Source: Smallanthus sonchifolius
Lineage: Eukaryota > Streptophyta > Magnoliopsida > Asterales > Asteraceae
Assembly (NCBI GenBank): GCA_023525975.1
Contig: JAKNSE010000037.1
Span: 4,446,501 to 4,510,500, forward strand
Direction: 5' to 3'
Length of the DNA stretch: 64,000 nt
Within the stretch, counting starts at the first letter, position 1; each line of letters begins with the position of its first letter. Below the pieces are notes generated by a model that was given only the letters and a program-made list of their open reading frames with translations, searched no databases and was not told where the DNA came from. Shown one piece after another: positions 1 to 11,359 of this stretch. Made by a program: the position numbers and the translations under genes.

Positions 1-23
1 TTAAGGTACTTTTCTTATTAATA

Positions 24-440
24 ATGTACCAGCTTCGGTTTTATTTGATTCGGGGGGCAAGTAAGAGCTTCGTAGCCCCATCTTTTTTCAAGAGTTTGTG
101 TAGGATGGCTAGGATGGTTGAAAATCCATTAAGTGTTGAGACCGCGGTGGGATCACCCACCAGGGTCATTGAAGCGTTAGACGACTGTTTTATCGATCTA
201 GAGTGTCATAGGTTCCCTGTTAGATTATTTATTATTTCTCTAGGAGGATTTGACGTCATGTTGGGAATGGATTGGTTGGCCGCGTTCGATGCGGACATTG
301 TTTACCTACAGAAAATAATAAGGTTGAAATCCTTAGAAGGAACGGTGGTGACAGTGTATGGCGATAGAGTGAGCTCTCTACTGAGAAATATCTCTATGAT
401 GAAGGCAGTGAAGTCGCTAAGGCGTGGGTGCGGTGCATAG
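24..440 (+). pseudogene. retropepsin-like protease of chromovirus (broken)
   Basis: The translation resembles a chromoviral aspartic protease, including the flap-side motif GFDVMLGMDWL at about residues 74-84. In the minus copy the catalytic triad reads DSGAS. Here an extra G at about 50-56 puts the D-S-G codons out of frame with the downstream protease, so the active site is lost. The frame ends at a TAG (438-440) where the minus copy has a Tyr codon. The next ORF (RT) is in the same frame, so this stop alone separates protease and RT. Family assignment is clear; function is lost. Confidence 0.85.
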
Positions 441-473
441 TTAGCTTATGTCACCAATACAGAAGCGAAAAGG

Positions 474-1398
474 ATGAACTTGTCAGAGGTTCCAGTGGTG
501 CAGGAGTTTACGGATGTCTTCCCTGATGACTTGACGGGAGTACCACCGGAAAGAGAGATCGAATTCCAGATCGATCTACAGCCAGGAGCTCAGCCGGTTG
601 CTAAAGCTCCGTATCGACTGGCACCGACAGAGATGAAGGAGCTCATGGAGCAACTTCAGGACTTGTTGGACAAAGGGTTCATAAGACCAAGTATATCACC
701 GTGGGGTGCACCGGTCTTGTTTGTGAAGAAGAAGGACGGTAGCATGCGTATGTGCACCGACTACCGGGAGCTCAATAAGTTTACGGTTAAGAACAAGTAT
801 CCGTTACCGCGTATCGATGACTTGTTTGATCAACTACAAGGAGCAAAGTGGTTTTCGCGTATAGATCTAAGGTCAGGATATCATCAGCTGAAGGTTAAAG
901 ATGAAGATATTCCGAAAACGGCATTTAGGACACGTTATGGACATTATGAGTTCTTGGTTATGTCCTTTGGGTTGACGAATGCTCCAGCAGCATTCATGGA
1001 CTTAATGAACCGCGTGTGCTGTCCAATGCTGGATAGATCGGTGATTGTGTTTATCGATGATATTCTAATTTACTCTAAGAGTGAGGAGCAGCACGGAGAT
1101 CATCTACGAGAAGTGTTAGAGACGTTGAGACGAGAAAAGCTTTACGCTAAGTTCTCAAGGTGTGCGTTTTGGCTGGGGGAAGTGCAGTTTCTGGGGCATG
1201 TTATTAACCCAGAAGGGATCATGGTGGATCCTGCAAAGATTGAAGCAGTGGTGAAGTGGAACGCTCCTAAGACTCCAACAGAGGTGCGTAGCTTCTTGGG
1301 GTTAGCCGGTTACTACAGAAAGTTCATCAAGGACTTCTCTAAGCTGGCAACACCTTTAACTAAATTGACTCGAAAAGGGGTAAAGTTTGCTTGGGGAA
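474..1398 (+). pseudogene. reverse transcriptase of chromovirus (3'-truncated)
   Basis: This is a Ty3-type RT. It contains the PVLFVKKKDGSMRMCTDYRELN block, the DLRSGYHQL block, the SFGLTNAPAAFM block and the catalytic FIDD motif (VIVFIDDILIY), then the LGHVINPEG and RSFLGLAGYYRKFI thumb/connection motifs. The reading frame is uninterrupted up to the junction at 1398. There the expected RNase H entry is replaced by the antisense of the minus copy's chromodomain end, so RNase H and integrase are absent. Confidence 0.9.
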
Positions 1399-1902
1399 TG
1401 TATCGTCTGGAAACAAATGCGGATAACGTTCACGCATCTCCTCTTCCGGCTCCCAAGTAGCGTCGGATCCCTTACGATGCTTCCATTGAACTTTAACAAT
1501 AGGGATCACCTTCCTTCGCAGTCTCTTTTCCTTCCTATCCAGTATAGCCACTGGTTCCTCTACATAATTTAACTTATCATCCACCACAATGTCGTCTACC
1601 GGCACGTGTTCTGTAGCATCTGCCAAACACTTCCGTAAATGGGACACATGGAATGTTGGGTGTATCTCTGCCAATGAATCTGGCAATTGCAGTCTGTACG
1701 CGACACTACCAACACGTTCCTCTATCATAAACGGTCTAATATATCTCGGTCTAAGTTTTCCCCGTTTCTGGAAACGAATAATGCCCTTCCAGGGTGACAC
1801 CTTAAGCATCACATAACCTCCTACATTAAACTCTATAGGTCGCCGTCTCTTGTCGGCGTAAGACTTCTGCCGATCCTGAGCGGCTTTTATCCTTTGCTTC
1901 AC
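1399..1902 (-). pseudogene. integrase C-terminal domain plus chromodomain
   Basis: The frame begins in the integrase C-terminal region (KQRIKAAQDRQKSYADKRR, then FHVSHLRKC). It ends with a recognisable chromodomain, VKVQWKHRKGSDATWEPE, preceded by ILDRKEKRLRRK. In the family, the chromodomain directs integration toward particular chromatin. The last codons (from about 1398 down to 1360) are read from the antisense of the abutting plus-strand RT and are not native. An in-frame TGA at 1975-1977 separates this piece from the integrase core upstream. Confidence 0.9.
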
Positions 1903-2697
1903 TAGCTCGAACTTCTCATAAGTTGCTTTTACAACGTCTAAACTCCCTAACTCTTTATGTCCGATCTCTCCCCATCACACCGGGGTTCTACACCTTCTCC
2001 CATAAAGCATCTCGTACGGCGGCATCCCAATAGTCGCATGATAACTATTTTTATAAGAGAATTCTGCCAACGGTAGGTGACCATCCCATGCACCTCCAAA
2101 ATCAATCACACATGCACGCAACATGTCCTCCAACGTTTGTATCATCCGCTCTGACTGTCCGTTAGTCTGAGGGTGATACGCAGTGCTTATGTGCAACCTT
2201 GTCCCTATAGCTTCATTGAACCTCTTACAAAACTTGGATGTGAATCTCATATCTCGGTCAAATACAATAGAAATCGGCATTCCGTGCCTAGCAACGATCT
2301 CGTTAACAAACACTTCGGATAACCTTTCCGATGAGAAAGTAAACTTAATCGGTAGAAAATTAGCGCTTTTCATCAACCGATCCACTACTACCCAAATGGT
2401 ATCGTGCCCTTTAACCGTCTTAGGCAATTTCGTAATAAAATCCATTGTAATATGCTCCCACTTCCACTTCGGAATCTCTATAGGTTGGATTTTTCCATAA
2501 GGCTTCTGATGTTCTGCCTTAACTTGCAAATAGGTCAAACACTTGCTCACATACTGGATCACATCATGCTTCATTCCTGGCCACCAATAGTTGCCCTTCA
2601 TGTCCTGATACATCTTTGTCGTTCCCGGATGTATCGAGTATATCGACTTGTGCGCTTCGTCAAGTTCCTGCTCTCTAAATCCACCAAACCTCGGTAT
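1903..2697 (-). pseudogene. integrase (zinc and DDE domains), broken
   Basis: The region covers the H2C2 zinc domain (DEAHKSIYSIHPG ... KCLTYLQVKAEH) and the DDE core with MDFITKLP, VFDRDMRF and NGQSERMIQ, matching the first Asp, second Asp and Glu. The second Cys of the terminal CxxC pair is replaced (CLTY), which would spoil the zinc site. It is separated from RNase H by an in-frame TAG at about 2698-2700 (a Trp codon in relatives) and from the chromodomain by the TGA at 1975-1977. All three parts stay in one frame, so decay here is by point mutation. Confidence 0.88.
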
Positions 2698-3192
2698 CTA
2701 GATACGGTCATCCTTGACCCTAACCCCTTGACTGTTCTCAGTCAACAGATCACGCTTTCCAAAAATCCTTTCTTCTTTTAGCCTTTCATCTCTCAAGGCT
2801 TCCGTCTGCACGTCCATTAGTAAGGTCATAAAATCTGACGTTACTACTAGTTGACACGATTTAACTCTAATTGGCGTGTGTTCTTCCTTTCGACTTAACG
2901 TGTCAACAACTACATTTGCCTTTCCCGGATGGTAAAGGATCTCACAGTCGTAGTCCTTAATTAGCTCTAACCACCTTCTCTGCCTCATGTTCAACTCTTT
3001 TTGCTCGAAGAAGTACTTCAAGCTCTTATGATCCGTGTAGATCGTACACTTGATTCCGTACAAGTAGTGTCTCCACAACTTGAGTGCAAACACCACCTCT
3101 GCTAACTCTAAATCATGAGTAGGGTAATTCACTTCATGCGTCTTCAATTTCCTTGACGCATACGCTATCACTTTCCCTCGTTGCATTAACAC
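2698..3192 (-). pseudogene. RNase H domain of chromovirus pol
   Basis: A Ty3-type RNase H: KVIAYASRKLKTHEVNYPTHDLELAEVVFALK, then the TDHKSLKYFF and LSRKEEH motifs. A 1-nt insertion (an extra T) at about 3190 shifts it out of frame with the preceding RT. RNase H would degrade the RNA strand of the RNA:DNA hybrid during reverse transcription; this copy cannot be translated as part of an intact polyprotein. Confidence 0.88.
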
Positions 3193-4163
3193 GCAAACCT
3201 AACCCTAAATAAGACGCATCCGAATACACCACTAAGTCGTTCGTTCCTTCCGGTAACGTTAACACTGGTGCTTCAGTCAACCGCTTCTTTAACTCTTGAA
3301 ATGCACCTTCTTGATCCGGTCCCCAAGCAAGCTTCACTCCCTTTCGAGTCAACTTAGTTAATGGTGTTGCCAGCTTAGAGAAGTCCTTGATGAACTTCCT
3401 GTAATAACCAGCTAACCCTAAGAAGCTACGCACCTCCGTTGGAGTCTTAGGAGCGTTCCACTTAACCACGCTTCAATCTTTGCAGGATCCACCATGATCC
3501 CTTCTGGGTTAATAACATGCCCCAGAAACTGCACTTCCCGCAGCCAAAACGCACACTTTGAGAACTTAGCGTAAAGCTTTTCTCGTCTTAACGTCTCTAA
3601 CACTTCTCGTAGATGATCTCCGTGATCCACATCACTCTTAGAGTAAATTAGAATATCATCGATAAACACAATCACCGATCTATCCAGCATTGGACGGCAC
3701 ACGCGGTTCATCAAGTCCATGAATGTTGTCGGAGCATTCTTCAATCCAAAGGACATAACCAAGAACTCATAATGTCCATAGCGTGTCTAAAATGCCGTCT
3801 TTGGAATATCTTCTTCCCTAACCTTCAGCTGATGATATCCTGACCTCAGGTCTATACATGAAAACCACTTTGCTCCTTGTTGTTGATCGAACAAGTCATC
3901 GATACGCGGTAACGGATACTTGTTCTTAACCGTCAACTTATTGAGCTCCCAGTAGTCGATGCACATACGCATGCTACCATCCTTCTTCTTCACAAACAAT
4001 ACCGGTGAAACCCAAGGTGATATACTTGGTCTTATGAACCCTTTGTCCAACAAGTCCTGAAGTTGCTCCATGAGCTCCTTCATCTCTGTTGGTGCCAATT
4101 GATACGAAGCTTTAGCAACTGGCTGAGCTCCTGGCTGTAGATCGATTTTGAATTCGATCTCTC
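3193..4163 (-). pseudogene. reverse transcriptase of minus-strand chromovirus copy
   Basis: The motifs are the same as in the plus copy, including VIVFIDDILIY. Visible lesions: a stop at 4160-4163 just after GVPP (GGAAAG in the plus copy became GTAAC), AGG to TAG at about 3788-3790 (after IPKTAF), and a 1-nt deletion at about 3470 (plus copy gaagcagtgg, here gaagcgtgg). The first residues of RNase H follow the thumb region before the +1 shift near 3190. Confidence 0.9.
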
Positions 4164-4700
4164 GTTACGGTGGCACTCCCGTCAAATCATCAGGGAAGAA
4201 ATCCGTAAACTCCTGCACCACTGGAACCTCCGATAAGCTAAGTATGCCCCGCACCCACTCCGCAACGACTTCACCGCCTTCATCATAGAGATAACTCTCG
4301 GTAGAGAGCTCACTCTGTCGCCATACACCGTCACCACCATTCCTTCTAACGACTTTAACCTTATCATTTTCTGTCGGCAGACAATGTCCGCATCGAACCC
4401 GACCAACCAATCCATCCCCAGCACAACGTCGAATCCTCCTAAAGCAATAATAAATAATCTAACAGGGAACCTATGACCCTCTAGATCAATAAAACAGTCA
4501 TCTAACGCTTCAATGACTCTGGTGGGTGATCCCACCGTGGTCTCAACACTAAACGGATTTTCAATCATCCTAGCCGTCCTATACAAACTCTTGCAAAAAG
4601 ATGGAGCTACAAAGCTCTTGCTTGCCCCTGAATCAAATAAAACTGAAGTTGGTACGTTATTAATAAGAAAAGTACTTGAAACAACATCAGGGTCATTCTT
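4164..4700 (-). pseudogene. retropepsin-like protease of minus-strand chromovirus copy
   Basis: The active site reads LFDSGASKSF, with the catalytic Asp codon at about 4632-4634 (DSG rather than DTG, usual in this lineage). The second conserved block is GFDVVLGMDWLVGFDADIV. A deletion of about 35 nt near 4225-4235, relative to the plus copy, changes frame at the protease-RT border. The protease would cut Gag-Pol during particle maturation. Confidence 0.87.
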
Positions 4701-5918
4701 GGCTTCAGCTGCAGTCATGGTGAAGGCTCTAGCTTTAGCCTTAGACTTTTCATCTTCTTTCTTCACTGGGACTGCTTCCCTGCTTGGTCCCGCACTCTGT
4801 CCTGCCTTACACTCTTTCGCCAGATGGCCAAGATCCCCACACTGGTAACACTTAGGACTGGGCGGGCAGTCTCTAGCAAAGTGTCCCGCCTTACCGCACC
4901 TATAACAAGAACCCGCATCAGTCCTACACTCACCCGAGTGCATCTTACCACACTTGCGACATGAATCAAGTGCATCGGTCCTAGACTTCTTCACAAACGG
5001 AACCTTCAAATCTTTACCGAACCTTTTGAGGGGTACGGTCCACTTCTTATCCTCCGGTTTCTTCTCTTTCACCTCAGCTCCCATGACATCATCATAAAAA
5101 GTCCCACTAAGCTCCACCGCACCGTCAAAACTCGAAGGTTACTGAGCCTTGACTAGATGCCTAACACGATCCGGTAAACCGGCTACATACAACTTCATCC
5201 ACTGCTCATCATTTCCAGCTAAATGGGGCACCAGACGTGCCATCTCTATGAACCTTGATGTGTACTCACGATTAGTCGATTTACCTGCCTTGAAAGTCAG
5301 AAACTCTCTTTCTACTCTTTCCAGCTCTCCTGGAGCACAGAACTTCTTCCTAACCAAACCCTTCAGATCCTCCCAAGTCATAGTTTCTAACTCCTGAGTC
5401 GTCTTTCTCTCTTTCACCGAGTTCCACCAGTGCAAAGCCTTAGCAGAGAAAGAGTGAGAAACGAACTTCACTATCTGCTCCGGCTTGCACTCACTGATAG
5501 AGATGGTGGACTCCATCTCAGTAAGCCAGTGATATGTGGCCACTGCGTCCTTCAAACCATCGAACCTAGGCGGATCGCACTTCTTAAAGTGCCCGTAGTC
5601 ACAGTTGCCGCCAGTTCGAGCTGACCTCTTCTTCTTTTCCACCTCCACTAGCACTCTCGTCTCGTGCTCTTCAAATGATGCCTTCACGATATCAGGCAGA
5701 TACTCATGGATCATCTCAGCCACTTCCTTCTTAACCGCTTCGCGAACCTCCGGTTCGAACTAGAATCCTTCATTGTGCTCAGAATGCACCGAACGTTCAA
5801 CACGCACTGACGGTTCAGTATGAACCGACACCTCATCAGGGTTAGCATTCTCACCCTGAGCGTTCTCGCAACGTCCCCTAGCAGTAGCATTAGCAGCAAT
5901 TTGTCTCTTAGGTGCCAT
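4701..5918 (-). pseudogene. gag of chromovirus with zinc knuckles
   Basis: The start is the ATG at 5918-5916 (MAPKRQIAANATARGRCENA), which keeps one frame through the whole gag. The capsid region contains CDPPRFDGLKDAVATYHWL and the retrotransposon-gag core (FSAKALHWWNSV ... REYTSRFIEMARLVP). Zinc knuckles: CRKCGKMHSGEC (atypical spacing), CYRCGKAGHFARDC (about 4907-4866) and CYQCGDLGHLAKEC (about 4850-4809). In-frame stops at 5762-5760 (TAG) and 5141-5139 (TAA) kill it. Gag would form the nucleocapsid and package the RNA. Confidence 0.9.
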
Positions 5919-6217
5919 CAGTTACTGAAAATAATAACAAGTAGAGCAATACTTAGGTATCATTTAAAACAATCCGAGCAGTGCAATTAGTTAATGACGG
6001 TGGCCAATCGCCATTACCCGCTTGCCTTGCCTTTCAGGTTTTAAACCATCCCTATAATGCATCTTGGCATAACGCCCCTGTCTTAGCCTACTAACACACA
6101 CATATACACTAACTCATACATGGCGCTTCTTGCTTTTGGTTACGCGTGATGACATTCCCTACACATTGGTCCCATTCTCAGTCTAAGTCTAGGAATCGAG
6201 GATGCCAAGATTATTTA
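5919..6217 (-). other. 5' leader of the chromovirus, cut by a nested insertion
   Basis: This untranslated stretch lies between the gag ATG (5918) and the nested element. The leader resumes at 15400 and ends at the PBS (15407-15418), so the original leader was about 310 nt. The last five bases, 6213-6217 (attta), are the left copy of the target-site duplication of the nested element. No ORF is seen. Confidence 0.75.
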
Positions 6218-7582
6218 TGTCACACCCCAACCGACGGCGGAATACGTCAGGGCGGGACATTTAGACTGTTCATGAGCTCAAGGTTGACTAAATTGTAATA
6301 TATTAATTCCATTTCAATTCAAACAAACATAAACCAATTCCAAAGTACATAAATGAAATACAAATTGTTCTTAAATTAAAATTAACTAAGTCCCAAAACC
6401 TATGTGTAGCAAGCCTTGATCAAATCACACATTAGCACCTGAAACATGAATAAAATAAGGTCAACTAAAAAGTTGGTGAGCATACACAGGTTTGTACATA
6501 GATAGTATATAGATGTGAATTAACAAATCCTTACATAACATGATAAAATAAGGTATTTACGGGGAGCAACTATTGTGTAACCAAAGTACAATCAAACCTT
6601 TGTAACTAGCATGCAAATTGTGTTGTCGGTAACAACCACCCCAATCTGGGTGGGTTTGTCAGACTCAATAGATCTATCATTGTTAACCGTCGGCTTGAAT
6701 AGTTAATGATTGCACACAAATTGCACATAAATAGTTAACACACCTAGCACTCAAACATAAAGCTCAAATTTTGCACACATGAATGTAAAGAGGATTTGTA
6801 TTTGTGTAGTTTGTGTAAATGTAAACATTTGTGTGTATAGAGTTCATGTTTCACCCCAAAAGTGTAAAAGTGTAAAAGGGGCTATGTAATACTCACCTTG
6901 TATCAATTGAGTAGATAACACGAGCAAAAGGTAGCAAAAGTGATTCTTTTGCAAATCACGGTTTAACCTAGAGCGTAACGTATATGAATTTGAGTTAATA
7001 GTATGTACAAGGTCTAAGTCTAGGTCTAGGGTTTAGATGTGGTTGAGTGTAGAGATTTGTACAAAAGTGTTCATGTTAACTTAAGATTTGAACGTTTGAT
7101 TTGGTATTTGTTTGATAAAAGTTTGATATAAATGCAAATTTAAAGTATATATGAATTTGATAAAAATACCCATTGACTTAGGGTTAAATTTATTATAGAT
7201 AAATTGTAAATAAAATTCTTTATTTATTTATTAATATAAGAGCGTGCTAATTAAAAAGGGGAGTGTAAAATATATAGTTAGGGGAAATATATTTGTTAGA
7301 ATAGGGTTTAAACCCTAATATATGTAATTAATAAAATTTGATTTTTGTAAATTTTGTTTTATAAAGTTCTTTACAAAATGGATTGTTTCGCAAATTAATA
7401 ATTCAATTTGAGATAAATTTTTAAATGGCTTTTTATATAAGAAAGAAAACATGAGTTTTAACCATTATAATATAGTTTGAAATGAGTCATTTATTGTACT
7501 AATCTGATTCAAAAGTGGTTGGGTTTATAAAATTAATTTTTGTAAATTAAATTGTTGAAAGAAAACGATTTTTAAAAAATTT

Positions 7583-7650
7583 ACACACCACCCGGTTCGA
7601 ACCCGGGTGGGTTCCTGTGTGTGGGTTGCGTTCCACCACTGGACCAGGGG
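7583..7650 (-). other. tRNA-like module 2 with A and B boxes (3' LTR)
   Basis: On the minus strand: A-box match TGGTCCAGTGGT (7646-7635) and B-box match GGGTTCGAACC (7604-7594), about 31 nt apart. The B box lies in a near-perfect palindrome (CCACCCGG / CCGGGTGG arms, 7-nt loop). The counterpart in the 5' LTR is 13984-14050 (A box 14034-14045). It resembles the tRNA-derived head of a SINE; no SINE body was recognised. Confidence 0.55.
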
Positions 7651-7731
7651 CAGGTAACGTTACTGAGGTTGGTTATAAATGGATTTTAACCCATTACTGA
7701 AAAGGGCCAGGTCTGGTTATATGGCTCGTGC

Positions 7732-7811
7732 AAAAAGGCCGTACACTGTGGGTTTCGAACCCACGCCATCTGGTCCGATGGTGCAAGGTCTTAGCCAGTC
7801 GGACCAGATGG
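7732..7811 (-). other. tRNA-like module 1 with Pol III A box, B box and T5 (3' LTR)
   Basis: On the minus strand: an A-box-like TGGTCCGACTGGCTAAGA (7806-7789), a B-box-like GGGTTCGAAACC (7762-7751) and a TTTTT run (7736-7732) about 15 nt further on. The T-arm is a perfect 5-bp stem with a 7-nt loop (7748-7764). In place of D and anticodon arms there is a perfect 13-bp inverted repeat (7766-7778 with 7799-7811, 20-nt loop). This is not a functional tRNA: no acceptor stem pairs. The same unit is at 14131-14210 in the other LTR. Confidence 0.6.
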
Positions 7812-8990
7812 TTTCGCTGGTCTAGTATGGAATCTAAAAATATATGAACAATTATTAGATTAAGAATGGTTCCCAAATTCGAATACGTATGAACCTGTTA
7901 AGAACCCTATCAATTGCGTCTGGTGAGTTTTGATAACACAAATTGATAAGGGGCTATTGACAGGGACCCAATTACGAATCAAAGGAACCAAGTGATACCT
8001 GGTACGGTGCAGTATCGAGGGCTGTCGGCTAGGGTACCAGAATCGAAGTTCTTGAAACCTGATCGGAGTCCAAAGATGAAATGCGGATCAAATGGGTATT
8101 GAGAGAGTTTGTAATGGTCTATGCGAAGGTGAGTGGTGAATTAATTGGATTAATTGCGTGTTAAAGGTGGGTTTCGGTCATTTGCTTGGAGATTGGTAGC
8201 TGTGAACAAGTTACGCGCTTGTTTCGGTCGATTAGTAATGGATTTGGTCGCGAATGGGGTCAACATTCATACTGGAACGGTTGCGCGTGATTTACGGCCT
8301 TCATAACATCAGAATCCCTTGATTTGAGACTGATTGGGACGCGGTTTGACTTGGGGAAAGTCAAACCGTTCGAATTTGAATTCTTGCCGCGGATTGATTG
8401 AATTGGAACCCCGATTGGGCCTGAGGATGGTATATGATCGATTACTCGTGCATGGGAAGTCCAAGTACACAGATTGGATCGGGGACAACCTTGAATCGTA
8501 TGGTTCTTAGGGTGCTTTGACTTTAAAAGTCAAAATTGATGGGGAAGATGGTCAAAGCTTTTGAATAGGGTCAATTTGAAGGTTTACGGGTCAAATTGAA
8601 ATGGGTGGGGGTTCAAGTGCAATATGTGGGGTTCAAAATAGGATTATTTATATATATATAAAAGATGTGATTTCTTTTATAAAAGTTTATGAAGTTTGAA
8701 TCGATAATTTTATAAATAAAATACTAACTATTTTATAAATTTCTAATGTATGTTATATACTTGTCACACAAATATTCATGTGAGGTTTAAATTATTAAGC
8801 TTAGACGCATGAATATAATTTGTATACATAATTATTTGTATATACATATATATATATATACACATGTTATGTGTTATAGTACTATAAAGTTTTAAATTTT
8901 GAAAATGAATACACAAGATCTATATGTAGGGTTGTTATTGAAATAAATAAAAATAAAATAAAATAGGGCCGGTAAATCATGGATGTTACA

Positions 8991-9000
8991 GTCTCCCCAT
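8991..9000 (-). promoter_or_regulatory. polypurine tract of the non-autonomous element
   Basis: On the minus strand it reads ATGGGGAGAC directly before the LTR start TGTAACATCC. The preceding minus-strand text (AAATTTCGGGACGAAATTC) resembles the sequence commonly found before the 3' LTR in Tekay-like elements. It would prime plus-strand DNA synthesis. Confidence 0.75.
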
Positions 9001-9794
9001 GTTAAGAGAATTTCGTCCCGAAATTTAACTAGTGGAGACTACTGAATTAGGAAAGAGGTGAGATTTTTTGAGTTCTCAATGTGTTATGACGGTTGGTTTA
9101 AGGAGTATAACTGGCGGCAAGACACATATTCTGGTATTCAGGGTCGGATATGAGTGATGATAATGAATTGAAGGAGAGAACTGTCGAAGAATCTAAAGGT
9201 GAAGTGCGTTACTCGGAACGTATCTGATGGAAATTTGACGATCAGGGTTTATCGAATATGCTCAAGACTGTTAGTGGACAAGGGGTTACTCAAACATTGG
9301 TCTAGGTCAAAACTTCACGTGACACGAACAACGCTACTTCTGATAATATGATAGAGCACTTATATATAGGAAGTACCATCGGCGTATCCACCATGCCCTT
9401 GTCATATTACATTAGTTTCGTTGTTATATATCACGATAGACTTTAGGTCACAACACACTACAAAATTCACTATGTTTTCCATGTGCTGATTTTTATAATT
9501 ACGTGTGCACCCGTAATTACTCGAATCATCGCATGGTCCGTATAGATCCTTCCGTTGTGTGCGGGGCATGAGGGGGCACAAGATCACTTAGGTTATGTCT
9601 ATTGTCTTCGCATATGAGTTGCTAATGAGTAATAAGGTAGTATAACCTAAAGTTCCATAGTTTACTCGTGTTTGAACAAGAATACGTCAAACACCGATTT
9701 GTTTTAAAGTGTTACAGCTTCCTCGTTTTTGAACAAGAATACGTCAAACCCCGAGTAGCTTCAATGTGTTAGGATTTTCAAGTTTGGTGAACAA

Positions 9795-10430
9795 GGTGTA
9801 TGACCATACTTCATGTATATTGTGATCAATCAATTGCAACAATTGTAAGCAACTTAGTTTCATGTATAATGTAAACACACAAGTCTCATGTATGATCTAG
9901 TGTTATGTAGCTTGTAATCAAATAGGTTTTATGTGTAACGTAAACCACTTAGCATCATGTATAAGCTCTCATGTGTAATGTAAGCAACATAGTATCATGT
10001 GTATTGTAAGGAATGAATTTCATGTATGGTGTTAACAACTCAGTATCATATAGTATCATGTACTTGGTAACCAAAATAAGTTTCATGTTCAATGTGATCA
10101 ATCAAGTATTGTGTATCAAACAATCAATTGTTATGTATCATGTGATCAATTTAGTGTATGTATATTGCAAACAACTATGCTTCATGTATTCCGTAATCAA
10201 TCCAGTAGAGCGTGTATTGCAAATAATCAAGTTTCATGTATTATGTAGTCAGTGTAGCATTGGATATATTGAAAATAACTAAGTTTCATGTATTATGTAG
10301 TCAGTGTAGCATTGGATATATTGAAAATAACTAAGTTTCATGTATTATGTAGTCAGTGTAGCATTGGATATATTGAAAATAACTAAGTTTCATGTATTAT
10401 GTGATCGTGTTGTGTATATTGTAAATGTGC
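9795..10430. repeat. degenerate short-repeat field around TTTCATGTATnATGTAAtCA
   Basis: A word of roughly 25-30 bp built on TTTCATGTAT...GTAATCAA recurs about twenty times with substitutions and variable spacing (for example near 9860, 9885, 9955, 10015, 10190, 10231). It grades into the exact 52-bp tandem array at the right end. It lies in the non-coding interior of the non-autonomous element. Confidence 0.7.
10231..10408. repeat. 52-bp tandem repeat, about 3.4 copies
   Basis: Copies start at 10231, 10283, 10335 and 10387 (the last partial). Each begins GTTTCATGTATTATGTAGTC and continues through AGTGTAGCATTGGATATATT. Copies are identical or nearly so, which suggests recent slippage or unequal exchange within the older degenerate field. 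Confidence 0.92.
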
Positions 10431-11359
10431 ATACGTAAGTTATTGATTTTCGTGTGTGTCGTATACTAACGAGTTTTGTATGTGATCGAGTGTTACGGAC
10501 AAGCGTGTTGTTTGGCGTTCAGGTATAATGTAGGTAGTTAGGTTTTGGCTTTTTAAGTCTCGTTGAGGTTTGTAGGGATGGTTAACGTCTACACGAAATG
10601 GGTCGTCTCTTGATGCATAAAGTGAAAGAGAACGAGGAGGTTCTGAAAATACTCCGGGAAGTGTGCTTACGAAGACTGATCTTGTTTGTAAATTAGAAAT
10701 TGTCTGTAGATGGATAGGAGGGTGAAAGTGAGGGGTTGAATAAGTAATTAGATGATTACACGAAAGCCCCCTTTTTTTTTTTGAAAATAGGAGTTAAATA
10801 ACTTAAACCATAAATTACAATGGCTAAACTAGTAGTTGTATATTAGTCTAGCCAAGGTTTAGATATAATTAATTTAACAAGAAGAGCCAAAATTATTTAT
10901 CAATTTGAAATAATGTTTTTATAAAATGGGTTGTATTAAATTTCCTAACATGGTGAAAATGTTTATAGAACATTTACATTTCAAGTATTATCTAAAAGTC
11001 TGATAAACGTTTTGTTTGAACCAAATAACGAGGTTGTTTAAATCAAATAATAGAATGATTGGTTTACGAATGAGATTGCCGGTAGTGTACTAAATTGTGG
11101 TAAATGAAGAAGGTGATACTTGGAAAATTTTGATGAAAATATGATGGGCGTAATTCACACTCAACGTGTCAAATCAAATGGACAATAACTTTAGAGTTGG
11201 AAAACATTAAATTTATTAGATGCTGAAATGTTAAACATTATTCAAAAACTTCGGGAAATGGTTCTCAAACTGAAAATTTTAGGACAATAAATATAAATTT
11301 TTGCTAACGTCTCTGGTAGCTTTCTACTAGAAGGAAGATAATCACTAAGACGAGCACCG

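Larger units (their letters stand above)
1..1398 (+). mobile_element. Ty3/gypsy chromovirus fragment, protease to RT, plus-strand copy
   Basis: This is a partial Tekay/Del-like chromovirus pol, cut by the left window edge and ending abruptly just after the RT connection region. It is a near copy, in opposite orientation, of the minus-strand stretch from about 3330 to 4680. The two differ by point changes and by a block of about 35 nt near 430-470 that is present here and deleted in the minus copy. At 1398/1399 the sequence switches without any LTR into the chromodomain end of the minus copy. Both are decayed. Confidence 0.9.
6218..8990 (-). repeat. 3' LTR of the non-autonomous element (2773 bp)
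   Basis: On the minus strand it starts TGTAACATCCATGATTTACC and ends GGTTGGGGTGTGACA. It is nearly identical to 12617-15394 over its full length, with a few tens of scattered substitutions and small indels by eye. It contains AT-rich stretches near 8640-8960 and two tRNA-like modules near 7583-7811. No credible coding region: the 60-codon frame at 7694-7876 is repeated in the other LTR simply because the LTRs are alike. Confidence 0.95.
9001..11359. other. non-coding internal region of the non-autonomous element
   Basis: No ORF with recognisable similarity is present. The stretch contains a long degenerate repeat field (about 9795-10430) with a 52-bp tandem core, and AT-rich DNA from 10780 to 11330. 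An autonomous relative would carry pol here. Confidence 0.7.

Noticed and set aside
5149..5624. Plus-strand ORFs opposite chromovirus gag
   Set aside because: Shadow frames of the real minus-strand gag.
7732..7811. A genuine tRNA gene
   Set aside because: A and B boxes and a T-arm exist, but no acceptor stem pairs and the anticodon region is replaced by a 13-bp hairpin.
7694..7876. Identical 60-codon minus-strand frames at 7694-7876 and 14093-14275
   Set aside because: They coincide because both lie in LTR copies of the same element; they overlap tRNA-like modules and have no protein features.
10231..10408. Centromeric satellite monomer
   Set aside because: Only about 3.4 copies of 52 bp inside one retroelement.
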